Shown here one piece after another: positions 1 through 9,201 of a stretch of 19,949 nucleotides of DNA; the stretch's first letter is position 1, and the number at the start of each line of letters is the position of its first letter. The position numbers and the translations under genes were made by a program. The notes below the pieces were generated by a model. It had not been told where the DNA came from. It searched no databases and saw nothing but the letters and a program-made list of their open reading frames with translations. Source of the DNA: Deltaproteobacteria bacterium (GTDB taxonomy: Bacteria; Desulfobacterota_B; Binatia; Bin18); contig JAAXHF010000463.1 in the NCBI GenBank assembly GCA_012271025.1, forward strand, positions 1 to 19,949, written 5' to 3'.

Positions 1-135
1 TGCTTTTTGATCGGGATTCTGATGCTTGGCCTGGGCTATATCTTCTCCTACCTGTTGAACGATGACCGCATTCGGCTCGGCCGACCGACCGTGGAGGACA
101 CGCTCCGGCAGTATGGCATCGCGCCCGTTCGGTGA
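1..135 (+). CDS. C-terminal end of an unidentified membrane protein (partial)
   Basis: An open frame enters from the left edge in frame 1 and ends at a TGA at 133-135, giving 44 residues. The first 20 residues are hydrophobic (CFLIGILMLGLGYIFSYLLN) and look like a last transmembrane helix. A short charged tail follows, rich in Arg and Asp and ending in GIAPVR. That is the usual layout of a membrane protein with a short cytoplasmic C-terminus. The family cannot be recognised from this fragment. It converges with the gene at 171-824, leaving 35 bp between the two stops. Confidence 0.5.
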   Translation, partial: CFLIGILMLGLGYIFSYLLNDDRIRLGRPTVEDTLRQYGIAPVR

Positions 136-170
136 AGCCGGCAGCCCTTGGGGTCCGGGGATAAGGCCGC

Positions 171-824
171 CTAGGTCTGGCTCTTGGGGGCTGGAGGAAG
201 CTGGAGGCTGACCGGGACTCCATCGGCAAGAACGGTGGCCTGGGCCAGCAGCTCCTGAGCCGAGAGTTCTTTGTTCAGAAAAGCGTGCAGGGGTTCTGCC
301 GGGAAATAAAACTTGACCTCTCCGGCTTCGCCCGCCTGATCGAGGTCGTCGAGCACCGCGTTCAGCTGCTCGAGGTTGGCGTAGGGTCTGGAGTGGTAGT
401 GGAGGGCCAGCATCACGCCGTCGGCCGGAAATTCCAGGGTCTCAAAGGCCAAGAACGACTGCGCCACAATCTTGGTCCACAGGTCCACCAGCCGGTCGGT
501 TTGGTTCAGCACTTGAGAGTTATAGATCAGGCCGGTCTGGACCCGAAAAGTCAGAAAGGTCTGGTCTTGCCGAGTTTCGAGGCCGACCACTTCCACCGAG
601 GCGGTGAGCAGGCCGCCGCTGCGTCTGGCGGTATCGAGCAGACGGCCCAAGAGGGCAATCGTATCGGGACCATATTTCTGGTGGAGTTCGTGGAGCAGCT
701 CTGCCAGACCTGGCGGGAGCGATCGATTCCAGATCGGGGGATCCGTGGCTGAAACGAGTCCTGGTCCGAGCAGGCAGCCGACAAACACAGCCCACCGAAG
801 ATATGCCAATACGCGGTACCGCAC
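171..824 (-). CDS. Exported protein of unknown function
   Basis: 217 residues with a GTG start at 824; an in-frame TGA lies a few codons upstream, so this is the first available start. The N-terminus has an Arg-containing n-region, a hydrophobic core (residues about 11-22) and a VSA cleavage motif ending at residue 26, which fits a Sec signal peptide. The mature part (about 190 residues) has a leucine-rich helical start, then alternating beta-like segments, and ends in a Pro/Lys/Ser/Gln tail. It has few cysteines, no lipobox and no catalytic motif that I recognise. It faces away from tilS across a 96-bp spacer and converges with the partial gene at the left edge, so it is probably a single-gene unit. 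The signal peptide and codon use support a real gene; the function is unknown. Confidence 0.7.
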   Translation of the reverse strand: MRYRVLAYLRWAVFVGCLLGPGLVSATDPPIWNRSLPPGLAELLHELHQKYGPDTIALLGRLLDTARRSGGLLTASVEVVGLETRQDQTFLTFRVQTGLIYNSQVLNQTDRLVDLWTKIVAQSFLAFETLEFPADGVMLALHYHSRPYANLEQLNAVLDDLDQAGEAGEVKFYFPAEPLHAFLNKELSAQELLAQATVLADGVPVSLQLPPAPKSQT

Positions 825-920
825 AGCCCGGCATCATGCCAAGCTTCTCGCCGTGGCACAAGGACCTTGCCGACCGCTCCAAGCTTGGTGTATGGAAGGG
901 TGCATTCCTGGAGTCTGGAT
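825..920. promoter_or_regulatory. Divergent intergenic spacer, likely promoters for tilS and the exported protein gene
   Basis: A 96-bp spacer separates two divergently read genes, so at least one promoter should lie here or just inside a neighbour. On the + strand a poor sigma70-like pair is visible: TTGCCG at 867-872 and TATGGA at 891-896, 18 bp apart. Only the first box is close to consensus. AAGCTT occurs twice (841-846 and 881-886). The position argues for a promoter more strongly than the motifs do. Confidence 0.3.
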
Positions 921-2402
921 GTGAAAAATCGCTTGCGTTTTTCTCCGCTCGAACGCAAGGTCAAAACCGCTCTGGCACGGTTTTTTTCCTCCCAAGGAGA
1001 TGCTGGTCCGGGCGGGCGCCCCATCCGTATTGGAGTCGGGGTGTCGGGTGGACCCGACTCGGTGGCCCTGTTGAGCGCCCTGCTGGCCCAACCGAAGAGC
1101 AGCCGACTGCACCTCAGCGTGCTCCACGTCAACCATGGGCTGCGGCCGGAAGCCGAGCGTGAACAGCGTCACGTCGAGCGGCTGTGTCGGCGCTGGCAGC
1201 TGCCGTGTGTGGTGAAGAAACTGGACTCTTCCCCCCCACATGGCCTCGAAGCCTGGGCGCGCGCCGAGCGCTACCGGTTTTTTGGCGTGGCAATGGAGCG
1301 GGAGGAGCTGGACTATCTGGCTCTGGCCCATACCCGGGACGACCAGGCCGAAACTGTGCTGTTTCGGCTCCTGCGGGGCAGTGCCCGGCGCGGCCTGAGC
1401 GGCATGCCGCCGAGCCGCACAATCGGAACGCGGGAGGATAAGCGGCTCATCCGTCCGCTGCTGGACTGTACGCGGCAGGAAGTCCTGGCGTATCTGGCCG
1501 AGCGCAGGCTGTCGTCTGTGACCGATCCCAGCAACGCCGACCTGAGCTATGCCCGCAACCGCATTCGGCACCGCCTGTTGCCCCTGCTGGCGGCCGAGTT
1601 CTCGCCCCGTATCTCTCGTCATCTGGTTCACCTGGCCGACACCCTGCGCGCAGAGGAGGACTGGCTCGAAGCCGCGACAACGGGAGCGCGGGAGCGGGTC
1701 GAGCAGGCGCGGGACGGCGGGCCCGGCCTGCGCCTGCACGCCTGGGCGGCGGAGCCCGCAGCCCTGCGAACGCGCATCGTGCGTCAGTGGCTGGAGCGCG
1801 CCAACCCCGGCCGTGAGCTTGGCTTTCGCCACATTGAGCAGGTGTGCGCCCTGGCCGAGGGCCGGATTCGGGGGACTGTTGAACTGCCCGGCAGCCTCCA
1901 GGTGCGGGTCGAGCACGGCTGTCTGATCGCCGAGCCAAAGCGATGCGCCGCCGAACCCTACGCCCATCCCATCGTCTGCGGACAAGAGCTGAGGCTGCCC
2001 GCCGTCCCCCACCTTCCTGGCAGCGGCTGGCGGTGTCGGCTGGGTGCGCCGAGATCGTGGCAGGCTGCTCCGGCCCAGGCGCGAACGGTCGACCCGTGGC
2101 GGACCGTGTTTGACGCCAGGCTGGTGGCCTCAGGACTCCTAATCCGGAGCGCACGACCCGGAGACCGGATTTCCCCCCTGGGCATGGCTGGCCGAAAGAA
2201 AATTCACGCTGTCTTCAGTGATGCCAAGCTGCCGCGCCGCCTGCGCCCGGTCTTTCCCCTGGTCGTTGTGGCGGATAACGATACCGAGGTGGCCTGGGTG
2301 CCCGGCCACGTCCGGGGCAAGGTCGGGCTGGTGACGCCGACGACGCGTGCGGTATGCCAGTGCGTGGTCAGCCCATTGCCGGAGAAAGTAGAACTATGTT
2401 AG
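921..2402 (+). CDS. tilS: tRNA(Ile)-lysidine synthetase TilS
   Basis: TilS uses ATP and lysine to convert C34 of the CAU-anticodon tRNA(Ile) to lysidine, switching its decoding from AUG to AUA; it acts in the cytoplasm. The N-terminal PP-loop SGGPDS is at residues 42-47, followed by HVNHGLRPEA at about 70-79. The C-terminal TilS domain is recognisable from GDRISPLGMAGRKKIHAVF and the following DAKLPRRLRP segment. I chose the GTG at 921 because GGAG at 910-913 sits 7 nt upstream; it gives 493 residues. A TTG at 867 in the same frame would add 18 residues and has no ribosome-binding site. The length is slightly above the E. coli enzyme. It is the first gene of the long + strand run; ftsH starts 32 bp downstream. 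Confidence 0.95.
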   Translation: MKNRLRFSPLERKVKTALARFFSSQGDAGPGGRPIRIGVGVSGGPDSVALLSALLAQPKSSRLHLSVLHVNHGLRPEAEREQRHVERLCRRWQLPCVVKKLDSSPPHGLEAWARAERYRFFGVAMEREELDYLALAHTRDDQAETVLFRLLRGSARRGLSGMPPSRTIGTREDKRLIRPLLDCTRQEVLAYLAERRLSSVTDPSNADLSYARNRIRHRLLPLLAAEFSPRISRHLVHLADTLRAEEDWLEAATTGARERVEQARDGGPGLRLHAWAAEPAALRTRIVRQWLERANPGRELGFRHIEQVCALAEGRIRGTVELPGSLQVRVEHGCLIAEPKRCAAEPYAHPIVCGQELRLPAVPHLPGSGWRCRLGAPRSWQAAPAQARTVDPWRTVFDARLVASGLLIRSARPGDRISPLGMAGRKKIHAVFSDAKLPRRLRPVFPLVVVADNDTEVAWVPGHVRGKVGLVTPTTRAVCQCVVSPLPEKVELC

Positions 2403-2434
2403 GCTGGCCGCAGGTAACGGAAGGGGGCTAAGGA

Positions 2435-4270
2435 GTGAACAAGGTTTCACACAATCTCGCTTTATGGCTGGTGTTGGGACTCATGATTCTCCTGCTGTTT
2501 AACGTATTCAGCCGCCAGCAGTCCCCAAAACCCGAGGTCGCGTTCAGCGATTTCTTTGCCGCTCTCCAACGCGGGGAAGTCTCTGAGGTCACCATACAGG
2601 GACAGACGATCCACGGCCGCTTTAGCGACGACAGTCGCTTCAGCACCTTTGCGCCGGACGATCCCGAGCTGATGCACACCCTGCGCGAGCAGGGCGTGCG
2701 GGTGAGCGCCCGGCCCGAGGATGGCGATCCGTGGTATGTGGCAGTCCTGGTCCAATGGTTCCCAATGCTGCTGCTGATCGGCGTCTGGGTGTTCTTCATG
2801 CGCCAGATGCAGATGGGCGGGGGCAAGGCCATGTCGTTTGGCAAGAGCCGCGCCAAGGTGCTGACCGAAAATCAACAGACAGTCACTTTTAGTGATGTCG
2901 CGGGGATCGAGGAGGCCAAACAAGAGCTGGAAGAGATCATCGCCTTTCTGAAAGACCCCAAAAAGTTCACCCGCCTGGGCGGTCGGATTCCCAAGGGGGT
3001 GCTGCTGGTTGGCGCGCCGGGCACCGGGAAAACCCTGCTGGCCCGGGCGATTGCCGGCGAGGCCGGGGTGCCGTTCTTTTCCATCAGCGGCTCCGACTTT
3101 GTCGAGATGTTTGTCGGGGTCGGTGCGTCGCGCGTTCGCGACCTGTTCATCCAGGGCAAGAAACAGGCGCCGTGCCTGATCTTTATTGACGAGATTGACG
3201 CGGTCGGTCGCCACCGCGGGGCGGGGCTGGGCGGCGGCCACGACGAACGGGAGCAGACGCTCAATCAGCTCCTGGTCGAGATGGACGGGTTCGAGGCCAA
3301 TGAGGGGGTGATCCTCATTGCCGCCACCAACCGGCCCGATGTGCTCGATCCGGCCCTGCTGCGGCCGGGACGGTTTGATCGGCGGGTAGTCGTGCCCCGC
3401 CCGGATGTCCGTGGCCGTGAAGAGATCCTGCGCGTCCACAGCCGTCGGGTGCCAACCGACGAGAGTGTTGATGTCGAAACCCTGGCCCGGGCAACGCCGG
3501 GTTTCTCCGGAGCCGATCTTGAGAACCTGGTGAACGAGGCCGCCCTGCTGGCCGCCCGCCAGAACAAAGAGAAAGTCGGCATGGAAGACTTTGAGCTGTC
3601 CAAAGACAAAGTCTTGATGGGAGCTGAGCGGCGCAGCCTGATCCTGACGTCCGAAGAGAAACGCAACACCGCCTACCACGAGGCCGGCCACGCACTCGTC
3701 GCCGGACTCACCCCGGGCACCGATCCAGTCCACAAGGTCTCGATCATCCCGCGTGGCATGGCACTGGGGGTGACCCAGCAAGTCCCGGTCGACGACCGGC
3801 ACACCTTCTCCAAAGACTATGTGCTCAAGCGGCTGGCGATCATGTTTGGCGGTCGGGTGGCAGAAGAGATTGTGCTCGGCCATACCACGACCGGCGCGGG
3901 CGACGATATTGAGAAAGCGACCGAACTGGCCCGGCGTATGGTGTGTGAGTGGGGCATGAGTGAGAAGCTGGGGCCGATGACGTTTGGCAAAAAGGATGAG
4001 CAGATTTTTCTGGGCCGCGATTTCACCCAGATGAAAGAATATTCTGAGCAGACGGCGATTGAGATTGATACCGAGGTGCGTCAGATCATCATGAACGCCT
4101 ATGAGCGGGCCAAGGCGCTGTTGCAGACCAATATCGAGGTCTTGCACAAGATGGCCGAGCACCTTCTGGAGAAGGAAGTCCTTGACGGGGCCGAGATTGC
4201 CAAGATGATTGAGCTGTTTGGCAAAGAGCCGGACGGGATGAAGGATTCCCCGGCACCAGCCGGAGCCTAG
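2435..4270 (+). CDS. ftsH: ATP-dependent zinc metalloprotease FtsH
   Basis: FtsH is a hexameric inner-membrane AAA+ protease that degrades misassembled membrane proteins and selected regulators. This 611-residue protein has the full layout. There are two transmembrane helices (about 9-25 and 104-122) flanking a periplasmic domain. The AAA domain has Walker A GAPGTGKT (193-200), Walker B LIFIDEID (248-255) and the second region of homology ending GRFDRR. The M41 peptidase motif HEAGH is at 415-419, with the third zinc ligand Asp probably at 491. The GTG start at 2435 has a G-rich ribosome-binding site (AAGGGGG, 2421-2427). It follows tilS by 32 bp, a widely conserved tilS-ftsH pairing. The C-terminus is short and ends in a Pro/Ala tail. 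Confidence 0.98.
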   Translation: MNKVSHNLALWLVLGLMILLLFNVFSRQQSPKPEVAFSDFFAALQRGEVSEVTIQGQTIHGRFSDDSRFSTFAPDDPELMHTLREQGVRVSARPEDGDPWYVAVLVQWFPMLLLIGVWVFFMRQMQMGGGKAMSFGKSRAKVLTENQQTVTFSDVAGIEEAKQELEEIIAFLKDPKKFTRLGGRIPKGVLLVGAPGTGKTLLARAIAGEAGVPFFSISGSDFVEMFVGVGASRVRDLFIQGKKQAPCLIFIDEIDAVGRHRGAGLGGGHDEREQTLNQLLVEMDGFEANEGVILIAATNRPDVLDPALLRPGRFDRRVVVPRPDVRGREEILRVHSRRVPTDESVDVETLARATPGFSGADLENLVNEAALLAARQNKEKVGMEDFELSKDKVLMGAERRSLILTSEEKRNTAYHEAGHALVAGLTPGTDPVHKVSIIPRGMALGVTQQVPVDDRHTFSKDYVLKRLAIMFGGRVAEEIVLGHTTTGAGDDIEKATELARRMVCEWGMSEKLGPMTFGKKDEQIFLGRDFTQMKEYSEQTAIEIDTEVRQIIMNAYERAKALLQTNIEVLHKMAEHLLEKEVLDGAEIAKMIELFGKEPDGMKDSPAPAGA

Positions 4271-4321
4271 TCCGAAAGGTGAGGCCGCCAATGCCACCCG
4301 CCGCCTGTCCCGGCCACTGTT

Positions 4322-4371
4322 CGAGGGATGTCCTCGGGCGGTGCCCCGACGCCGTCGTACAGGTACCGCCC
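4322..4371 (+). other. Two adjacent hairpins in the ftsH-cdaA spacer
   Basis: The 154-bp spacer 4271-4424 holds no plausible gene. Hairpin 1 is CGAGG (4322-4326) pairing with CCTCG (4332-4336) around a 5-nt loop. Hairpin 2 pairs 4336-4345 with 4362-4371 over 10 bp including one G-U. Inside its loop is a further CGAC (4347-4350) and GTCG (4354-4357) stem around a 3-nt loop. The base G4336 is shared, so the two may be alternatives. No run of T follows, so this is not a standard intrinsic terminator. It could be a processing site, a regulatory leader for cdaA, or chance pairing in GC-rich DNA. An 8-bp palindrome GTCCGGAC lies just after, at 4374-4381. Confidence 0.35.
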
Positions 4372-4424
4372 CTGTCCGGACGGATGGTTGCTCAGATTGG
4401 TGCGGGGGCGGTGGCCTAAGCTCC

Positions 4425-5180
4425 ATGGCCGATCTCTTCGTTCAACTGCGCTGGCAAGACCTGCTTGATGTCGTCCTCATCGCCTGTGGGGTGTACTGGA
4501 TCATTCATCTGATCCGCGGCACCCGGGCGGTGCAGATGCTGGTCGGTCTCGTCCTCCTGTTTCTGGCCTACATCGGTTCTCAGCTCTTGGAGCTGTACAC
4601 CCTGAACTGGATGCTGGATAACTTCCTTGGCTCGATCCTGCTGGTGATTGTCGTGCTGTTTCAGAACGATATCCGCCGGGCCTTGACCGAGATGGGTCGT
4701 GGCTCGCTGCTCGGCGTTCGCGTGCGAACTGCGTATGCCTCGGTTGTCGAAGAGGTCAGTCAGGCGGCGGTGTCCTTGGCCGCAAAACGGATCGGGGGGC
4801 TGATCGTCCTCGAGCGGACTGTCGGGCTGAACGACTACATCCGGTTTGGCACCCCGCTCGATGCTCGGGTGGGCAGAGAGGTGCTGGAGAGTATTTTTCT
4901 GCCCGCCTCGCCGATTCATGATGGTGCGGTTGTCATCCAGGCCGGGCGCATAAGCGCAGCCGGGTGTTTCTTGCCGCTGACCGCCAATCCCGGGGTAGAT
5001 AAACACCTTGGCTCGCGTCACCGGGCGGCAATCGGGCTGACCGAGGAGACCGATGCCTTCGTTGTCGTGGTATCGGAAGAGGAAGGGGTGGTATCCTTGG
5101 CGCGGGAAGGGCGAATCGAGCGCAACCTGGATATCGGCACCCTGCGTGCATCGCTCCAACAGTTTTTTGTCCATGCTTAA
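4425..5180 (+). CDS. cdaA: Diadenylate cyclase CdaA (membrane c-di-AMP synthase)
   Basis: CdaA condenses two ATP into cyclic di-AMP. The 251-residue product has three predicted membrane helices in its first 80 residues (about 13-30, 36-52 and 61-79). A soluble DAC domain follows, with the two signature motifs: DGA at 166-168 and GSRHRAA with RHR at 198-200. I chose the ATG at 4425, which places the first membrane helix near the N-terminus as in known CdaA proteins; the open frame runs further upstream but would encode an Arg-rich extension unlike the family. A GGGGG stretch at about 4404-4408 and GG near 4413 are possible ribosome-binding sites, neither ideal. The gene overlaps cdaR by 8 nt and glmM follows, which is the conserved cdaA-cdaR-glmM module. 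Confidence 0.95.
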   Translation: MADLFVQLRWQDLLDVVLIACGVYWIIHLIRGTRAVQMLVGLVLLFLAYIGSQLLELYTLNWMLDNFLGSILLVIVVLFQNDIRRALTEMGRGSLLGVRVRTAYASVVEEVSQAAVSLAAKRIGGLIVLERTVGLNDYIRFGTPLDARVGREVLESIFLPASPIHDGAVVIQAGRISAAGCFLPLTANPGVDKHLGSRHRAAIGLTEETDAFVVVVSEEEGVVSLAREGRIERNLDIGTLRASLQQFFVHA

Positions 5181-6174
5181 GCACGGCTTGCATATCGTCT
5201 GGCGATTCCTCTTTCGGAATCTCTTCATGAAAGGGTTTTCCGTGGTCTTTGCCGCCGGACTGTGGCTGATGGTCAATGCCGGGGAGCGGGACACCGAAAA
5301 ATCGTTGACCTTTCCGCTCGAATGGCGCAACCTGCCGACCCACCTGGTCGTGACCGGATCCCAGGTCGATTCGGTCGATGTGCAGGTCCTCGGACCGCGC
5401 ACCCTGTTGGGCTTGCTCGACCAACAAAAAGTTGTGCTGGATCTGGCCGGGATGCGTCCCGGACGCTCGTCTTTCCGGATCGGGTCTGAGCGGCTCAGCC
5501 TGCCGCGCGGGGTACAGCTGGTGCGGATCAGCCCGTCTCAGATCAACCTCGATATTGCCCGGATCGAGACGCGCACCTTGCCGGTCCATCTCGACGTGCA
5601 CGGCGAGCCGCTCCCGGACTACCGGGTTGGCGAGATGGAGCTGGTGCCCGACACCGTCGAGGTCACCGGTCCGGCGCCGGCTGTCGCCCGTCTACAGTTT
5701 GTGCTGACCGAGCCTTTGCAGCTGAGTCGGCTGACCCAATCGACGACGCTCGATCTTGATCTCATCCGGCCCCAGGACGGTCTGCTGTCCTACAATCTGC
5801 AACAGGTTCGCGTCCGGGTCGACGTGCAGGACGTGATACTCTCGCGCGCCTTCCAGCAGATCACGCTGACCGTGCGCAATACGGACTTGGCCGCCAGCCT
5901 CGATCCTGCCACGGTCGATGTTGTCGTGTCTGGCCCCAGACGCGTGCTGGAACAGCTACAATTGACCGAGGAGGAGGTGTTTGTTGATGCGGCCAGTCAC
6001 GAGTCGGGGACGGTGCCGGTTGCCGTCACGGTGCTGGTGCCGCCGGGGGTGGATATTGTCTCCCAAGAGCCGCAAGAGGTGTTGCTGACCCTGATCGACA
6101 TACCGGCTGTTCAGTCGGATATGGAAGACCGGGAGCCACAAGCGGAGTCCGCCGGGACTGCGGACGGACAGTAG
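5173..6174 (+). CDS. cdaR: CdaR/YbbR-domain protein, regulator of CdaA
   Basis: CdaR proteins are anchored in the membrane and carry extracytoplasmic YbbR domains; in Gram-positive bacteria they modulate CdaA activity. The ATG at 5173 lies within the end of cdaA (8-nt overlap) and gives 333 residues. There is one membrane helix at about residues 20-36, ending in the typical LWLMVN. About three YbbR-like repeats follow (roughly 44-125, 132-216 and 225-310). They show repeated patterns such as [25 protein letters not shown] and [15 protein letters not shown]. The last 20 residues are acidic and Ser/Gln-rich. The family assignment rests on the repeat pattern and the position between cdaA and glmM. 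The regulatory role here is inferred from relatives. Confidence 0.9.
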   Translation: MLKHGLHIVWRFLFRNLFMKGFSVVFAAGLWLMVNAGERDTEKSLTFPLEWRNLPTHLVVTGSQVDSVDVQVLGPRTLLGLLDQQKVVLDLAGMRPGRSSFRIGSERLSLPRGVQLVRISPSQINLDIARIETRTLPVHLDVHGEPLPDYRVGEMELVPDTVEVTGPAPAVARLQFVLTEPLQLSRLTQSTTLDLDLIRPQDGLLSYNLQQVRVRVDVQDVILSRAFQQITLTVRNTDLAASLDPATVDVVVSGPRRVLEQLQLTEEEVFVDAASHESGTVPVAVTVLVPPGVDIVSQEPQEVLLTLIDIPAVQSDMEDREPQAESAGTADGQ

Positions 6175-6211
6175 GCGCGTTGCAGCCGCACGGGTGAGAG
6201 GGATACGGCGT

Positions 6212-7609
6212 ATGACGGACAGGGGTAACGGACAGGGCGATGCGCATACCGGGGAACGCTTGTTTGGCACCGACGGCATTCGGGGCGTCGCCAATATCGA
6301 GCCCATGACGGCCGAAACGGCGCTACGGCTCGGCCGAGCCCTGGCCTATGTGTTTCGCGATGTGCCAGGCCGGCACAGGATTCTGATCGGCAAGGACACC
6401 CGTTTGTCGGGCTATATGCTCGAGACCGCCCTGGCGTCCGGCATCTGTTCGATGGGCGCCGATGTGCTCCTGGTCGGCCCCCTGCCGACTCCCGGGATTG
6501 CCTTTCTGACCCGTAGCCAGCGGGCAAACGCCGGCGTCGTGATCTCCGCCTCGCACAACCCGTTCCAGGATAACGGGGTCAAGCTTTTCTCGCGGGACGG
6601 GTTCAAGCTGTCCGACAGTCTGGAAGACCGCCTTGAGGCGCTGGTCATGGGCGGCAAGATCGACCACTTGCGGCCCACCGCGACCGCCATCGGCAAAGCC
6701 AGCCGGGTAGATGACGCCCTGGGCCGCTACAACGTCTTTGCCAAGACCGCCTTTCCGCGTGAGCTGACCCTGGACGGGATCAAAGTCGTCATCGACTGCG
6801 CCAACGGCGCGGGCTACAGGGTGGCCCCCGAAGTCCTGACCGAACTGGGCGCCCAGGTGACTGCGGTCGGGGTCGAGCCGAACGGAGAGAACATCAACGC
6901 CGACTGCGGAGCGCTTCACCCGCACCACGTGCAACGCCTGGTCCGCGAGATCGGGGCGGATATCGGGTTGGCTCTCGACGGCGACGCCGACCGGGCCATC
7001 CTGGTCGACGAGACCGCCGAGCTTGTCGATGGTGATGCCATTCTGGCCATTGCGGCCGAGGAAAAACTGCGGACCGACAGCCTGCCGCATAAGACCCTGG
7101 TGGCCACCGTGATGAGCAACCTCGGCCTTGAGGCGGCGCTACGCCGGATGGGCGGACAGCTGGTCCGCACCCCGGTCGGCGACCGTTATGTGGTCGAAGC
7201 GATGCGGCGGGGTGGTTATGTGCTGGGCGGAGAACAGTCCGGACATGTCGTCTTCCTGGACACCGGTACGACCGGGGACGGTCTGGTGACCTTTCTGTCG
7301 GTCTTGGCCATCATGATCCAGCGCCAACAGCCACTGTCCGAACTCAAGCGGGTGATGACCCGCTATCCCCAACACCTCATCAATGTCAGAGTCCGCGAGC
7401 GGCGCGACCTGGCCAGCGTCGAACCCATCGCCCTGGCCATTCGGCGGGTGAGCGAGGCGCTGGGCGATTCCGGCCGTCTGCTGGTGCGCTACTCCGGCAC
7501 CGAACCCCTGGTCAGGGTCATGGTCGAGGGCGCCGACGCCGACCGGGTACGCGGCTACGGCGAGGAGGTGGCCGACACGGTGCGCACCCATCTGGGCGAA
7601 CCGGAGTAA
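6212..7609 (+). CDS. glmM: Phosphoglucosamine mutase GlmM
   Basis: GlmM interconverts glucosamine-6-phosphate and glucosamine-1-phosphate, feeding UDP-GlcNAc for peptidoglycan and lipopolysaccharide. In the 465-residue product the phosphoserine loop is ISASHNP with the catalytic Ser at 114. The metal loop DGDADR is at 256-261, and the C-terminal phosphate-binding [12 protein letters not shown] motif is present. The early FGTDGIRG is also typical. I prefer the ATG at 6212, with a GAGAGGGA ribosome-binding region at 6196-6203, over a GTG at 6194 that would add six residues. It lies 37 bp after cdaR. GlmM is reported to bind and inhibit CdaA in Firmicutes, so the neighbourhood links c-di-AMP and cell-wall supply. 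Confidence 0.97.
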   Translation: MTDRGNGQGDAHTGERLFGTDGIRGVANIEPMTAETALRLGRALAYVFRDVPGRHRILIGKDTRLSGYMLETALASGICSMGADVLLVGPLPTPGIAFLTRSQRANAGVVISASHNPFQDNGVKLFSRDGFKLSDSLEDRLEALVMGGKIDHLRPTATAIGKASRVDDALGRYNVFAKTAFPRELTLDGIKVVIDCANGAGYRVAPEVLTELGAQVTAVGVEPNGENINADCGALHPHHVQRLVREIGADIGLALDGDADRAILVDETAELVDGDAILAIAAEEKLRTDSLPHKTLVATVMSNLGLEAALRRMGGQLVRTPVGDRYVVEAMRRGGYVLGGEQSGHVVFLDTGTTGDGLVTFLSVLAIMIQRQQPLSELKRVMTRYPQHLINVRVRERRDLASVEPIALAIRRVSEALGDSGRLLVRYSGTEPLVRVMVEGADADRVRGYGEEVADTVRTHLGEPE

Positions 7610-7614
7610 GAGCC

Positions 7615-9201
7615 GTGACATATCTGGTGACGGGCCAACAGATGCGGGAGCTCGACCGGCTCACCATCGAACGCTACGGCACGCCAGGGCGGGTGCTCAT
7701 GGAACGGGCCGGGGCCGGAGCAACCGCCCACCTGCTGGAGGCGTTTCCGCAGCTCCTGAGCGACACCCGGAATGCCTCGGTGCTGGTGCTGGCCGGCAAG
7801 GGCAACAACGGCGGCGACGGCTTTGTCATGGCCCGCCTGCTCAGACAACGCGGCCTGGCCTGCGAGGTCGTCCTGACGGCAAAACGGGCGGACGTGAGCG
7901 GTGACGCGCGCCGCGCGCTGTTGGCCTTTGCGCGCGGCCGGGGGCGGATTACCGAAGTGACCCGGCCGGATCAGCTGACGCTGGTCGAGGACAAGCTCCG
8001 CAGCTGTGGTCTGGTCGTCGATGCCCTGCTGGGGACCGGGCTTAACGCGCCGGTCCGGGGCCTGGCCGCCGGACTGATCGCACTGGTCAACGGCAGTGGC
8101 CGGCCGGTGGTCGCGGTTGATATCCCGTCCGGCCTGGACGCCGACCGGGGGCAGCCCCTGGGGGACGCGGTGCGGGCCCGACTGACCGTCACCTTCGGCT
8201 ATCCCAAGCTCGGCCTGAGCCAGTACCCCGGGCTGGACTATGTCGGCCGTCTGGTGGTCGTCGATATCGGGATCGCGTCCGAGGCGCTGGCCACAGTCCG
8301 GCCGACCGTAGGGCTGCTGAGTCCCGAAACGGTGGGACGGTTCGTTCAGCCGCGTCAGCCCGACTCACACAAGGGCAGCTTCGGACATTTGTTGGTTGTA
8401 GCCGGCGCCCGGGGCAAGAGTGGCGCCGCGCTGTTGGCCGCCTCGGCCGGTCTGCGGACCGGAACCGGTCTGGTGACCCTGGCCGGACCCGAGTCCCTCA
8501 TTCCGGTCTTTTCTGTGGCGGTGCTCGAAGCCATGACGCTCGGCCTGCCTGAGCGCGCCGATGGCAGCCTGCGGATGGCGGCCGGTGCGCTGCGCGCGGC
8601 GCTCCAGGCCCGGACCGCGGTCGCCTTCGGGCCGGGTATTGGCGTGTCGGCCGACACGCTGAAGCTGACCCGCTGGCTGCTCAAGAATACCGAGCTGCCG
8701 CTCCTGATCGACGCCGACGGCCTGAACTGCGTGGCCAGTCAACCCGACATGCTGCGGGACGCATCGCAGCCGGTCGTGCTGACCCCGCATCCGGGCGAGA
8801 TGGCACGGCTGACCGACACCGGCTCGGCTGAGGTCCAGGCCAACCGTCTTGAGCGTGCCCGCGACTTTGCCACATCTTTCCGGTGTCATGTCGTCCTCAA
8901 AGGCGCCCGGACGGTCATCGCCGCTCCCGACGGCTGGGCCTGGGTCAATCCAACCGGCAACCCCGGGATGGCCAGCGGGGGGATGGGCGATGTCTTGGCC
9001 GGGATTATTGGCGGCCTGCTGGCCCAGGGCTATCAACCCGCCGAGGCGTGTCAGCTGGGCGTCTTCATACATGGCAGCGCGGGTGACTTGGCCGCCCGCG
9101 AGATCGGACCGGTCGGGATCCTGGCCCGCGATGTTATCGACCGGCTGCCGCGCTCGCTATGCTCGCTGTCGGCCTCCGCCCGGCCCGCGCCTCGGCCATG
9201 A
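7615..9201 (+). CDS. nnrD: Bifunctional NAD(P)HX epimerase / ADP-dependent dehydratase
   Basis: This fused enzyme repairs hydrated NADH and NADPH. The N-terminal YjeF_N half epimerises the R and S forms; the C-terminal ribokinase-like half dehydrates the S form using ADP. The 528-residue product shows GKGNNGGDG at 61-69 and VDIPSGLDAD at about 168-177 (epimerase). The dehydratase half begins near HKGSFGHLLVVAG (252-264), then TPHPGEM, VLKG and NPTGNPGMASGGMGDVLAG, with the catalytic Asp at 459. The length matches E. coli YjeF/NnrD. The GTG start at 7615 has GGAG at 7603-7606, overlapping the glmM stop region, so the two are closely coupled. The end overlaps tsaE by an ATGA. Confidence 0.96.
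   Translation: MTYLVTGQQMRELDRLTIERYGTPGRVLMERAGAGATAHLLEAFPQLLSDTRNASVLVLAGKGNNGGDGFVMARLLRQRGLACEVVLTAKRADVSGDARRALLAFARGRGRITEVTRPDQLTLVEDKLRSCGLVVDALLGTGLNAPVRGLAAGLIALVNGSGRPVVAVDIPSGLDADRGQPLGDAVRARLTVTFGYPKLGLSQYPGLDYVGRLVVVDIGIASEALATVRPTVGLLSPETVGRFVQPRQPDSHKGSFGHLLVVAGARGKSGAALLAASAGLRTGTGLVTLAGPESLIPVFSVAVLEAMTLGLPERADGSLRMAAGALRAALQARTAVAFGPGIGVSADTLKLTRWLLKNTELPLLIDADGLNCVASQPDMLRDASQPVVLTPHPGEMARLTDTGSAEVQANRLERARDFATSFRCHVVLKGARTVIAAPDGWAWVNPTGNPGMASGGMGDVLAGIIGGLLAQGYQPAEACQLGVFIHGSAGDLAAREIGPVGILARDVIDRLPRSLCSLSASARPAPRP

Noticed and set aside
867..920. TTG start at 867 for TilS
   Set aside because: There is no ribosome-binding site, and it would add 18 residues not typical of TilS. 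The GTG at 921 has a well-spaced GGAG.
834..2012. 392-codon open frame on the - strand opposite tilS
   Set aside because: It lies antisense to a well-supported TilS gene, has low-complexity Gln/Arg/Gly-rich content and no recognisable domain. It is a GC-rich shadow frame.
2462..4426. 654-codon open frame on the - strand opposite ftsH
   Set aside because: It is wholly antisense to ftsH, whose motifs are all intact. The translated text is His/Gln/Asp-rich with no domain, as expected of a shadow frame.
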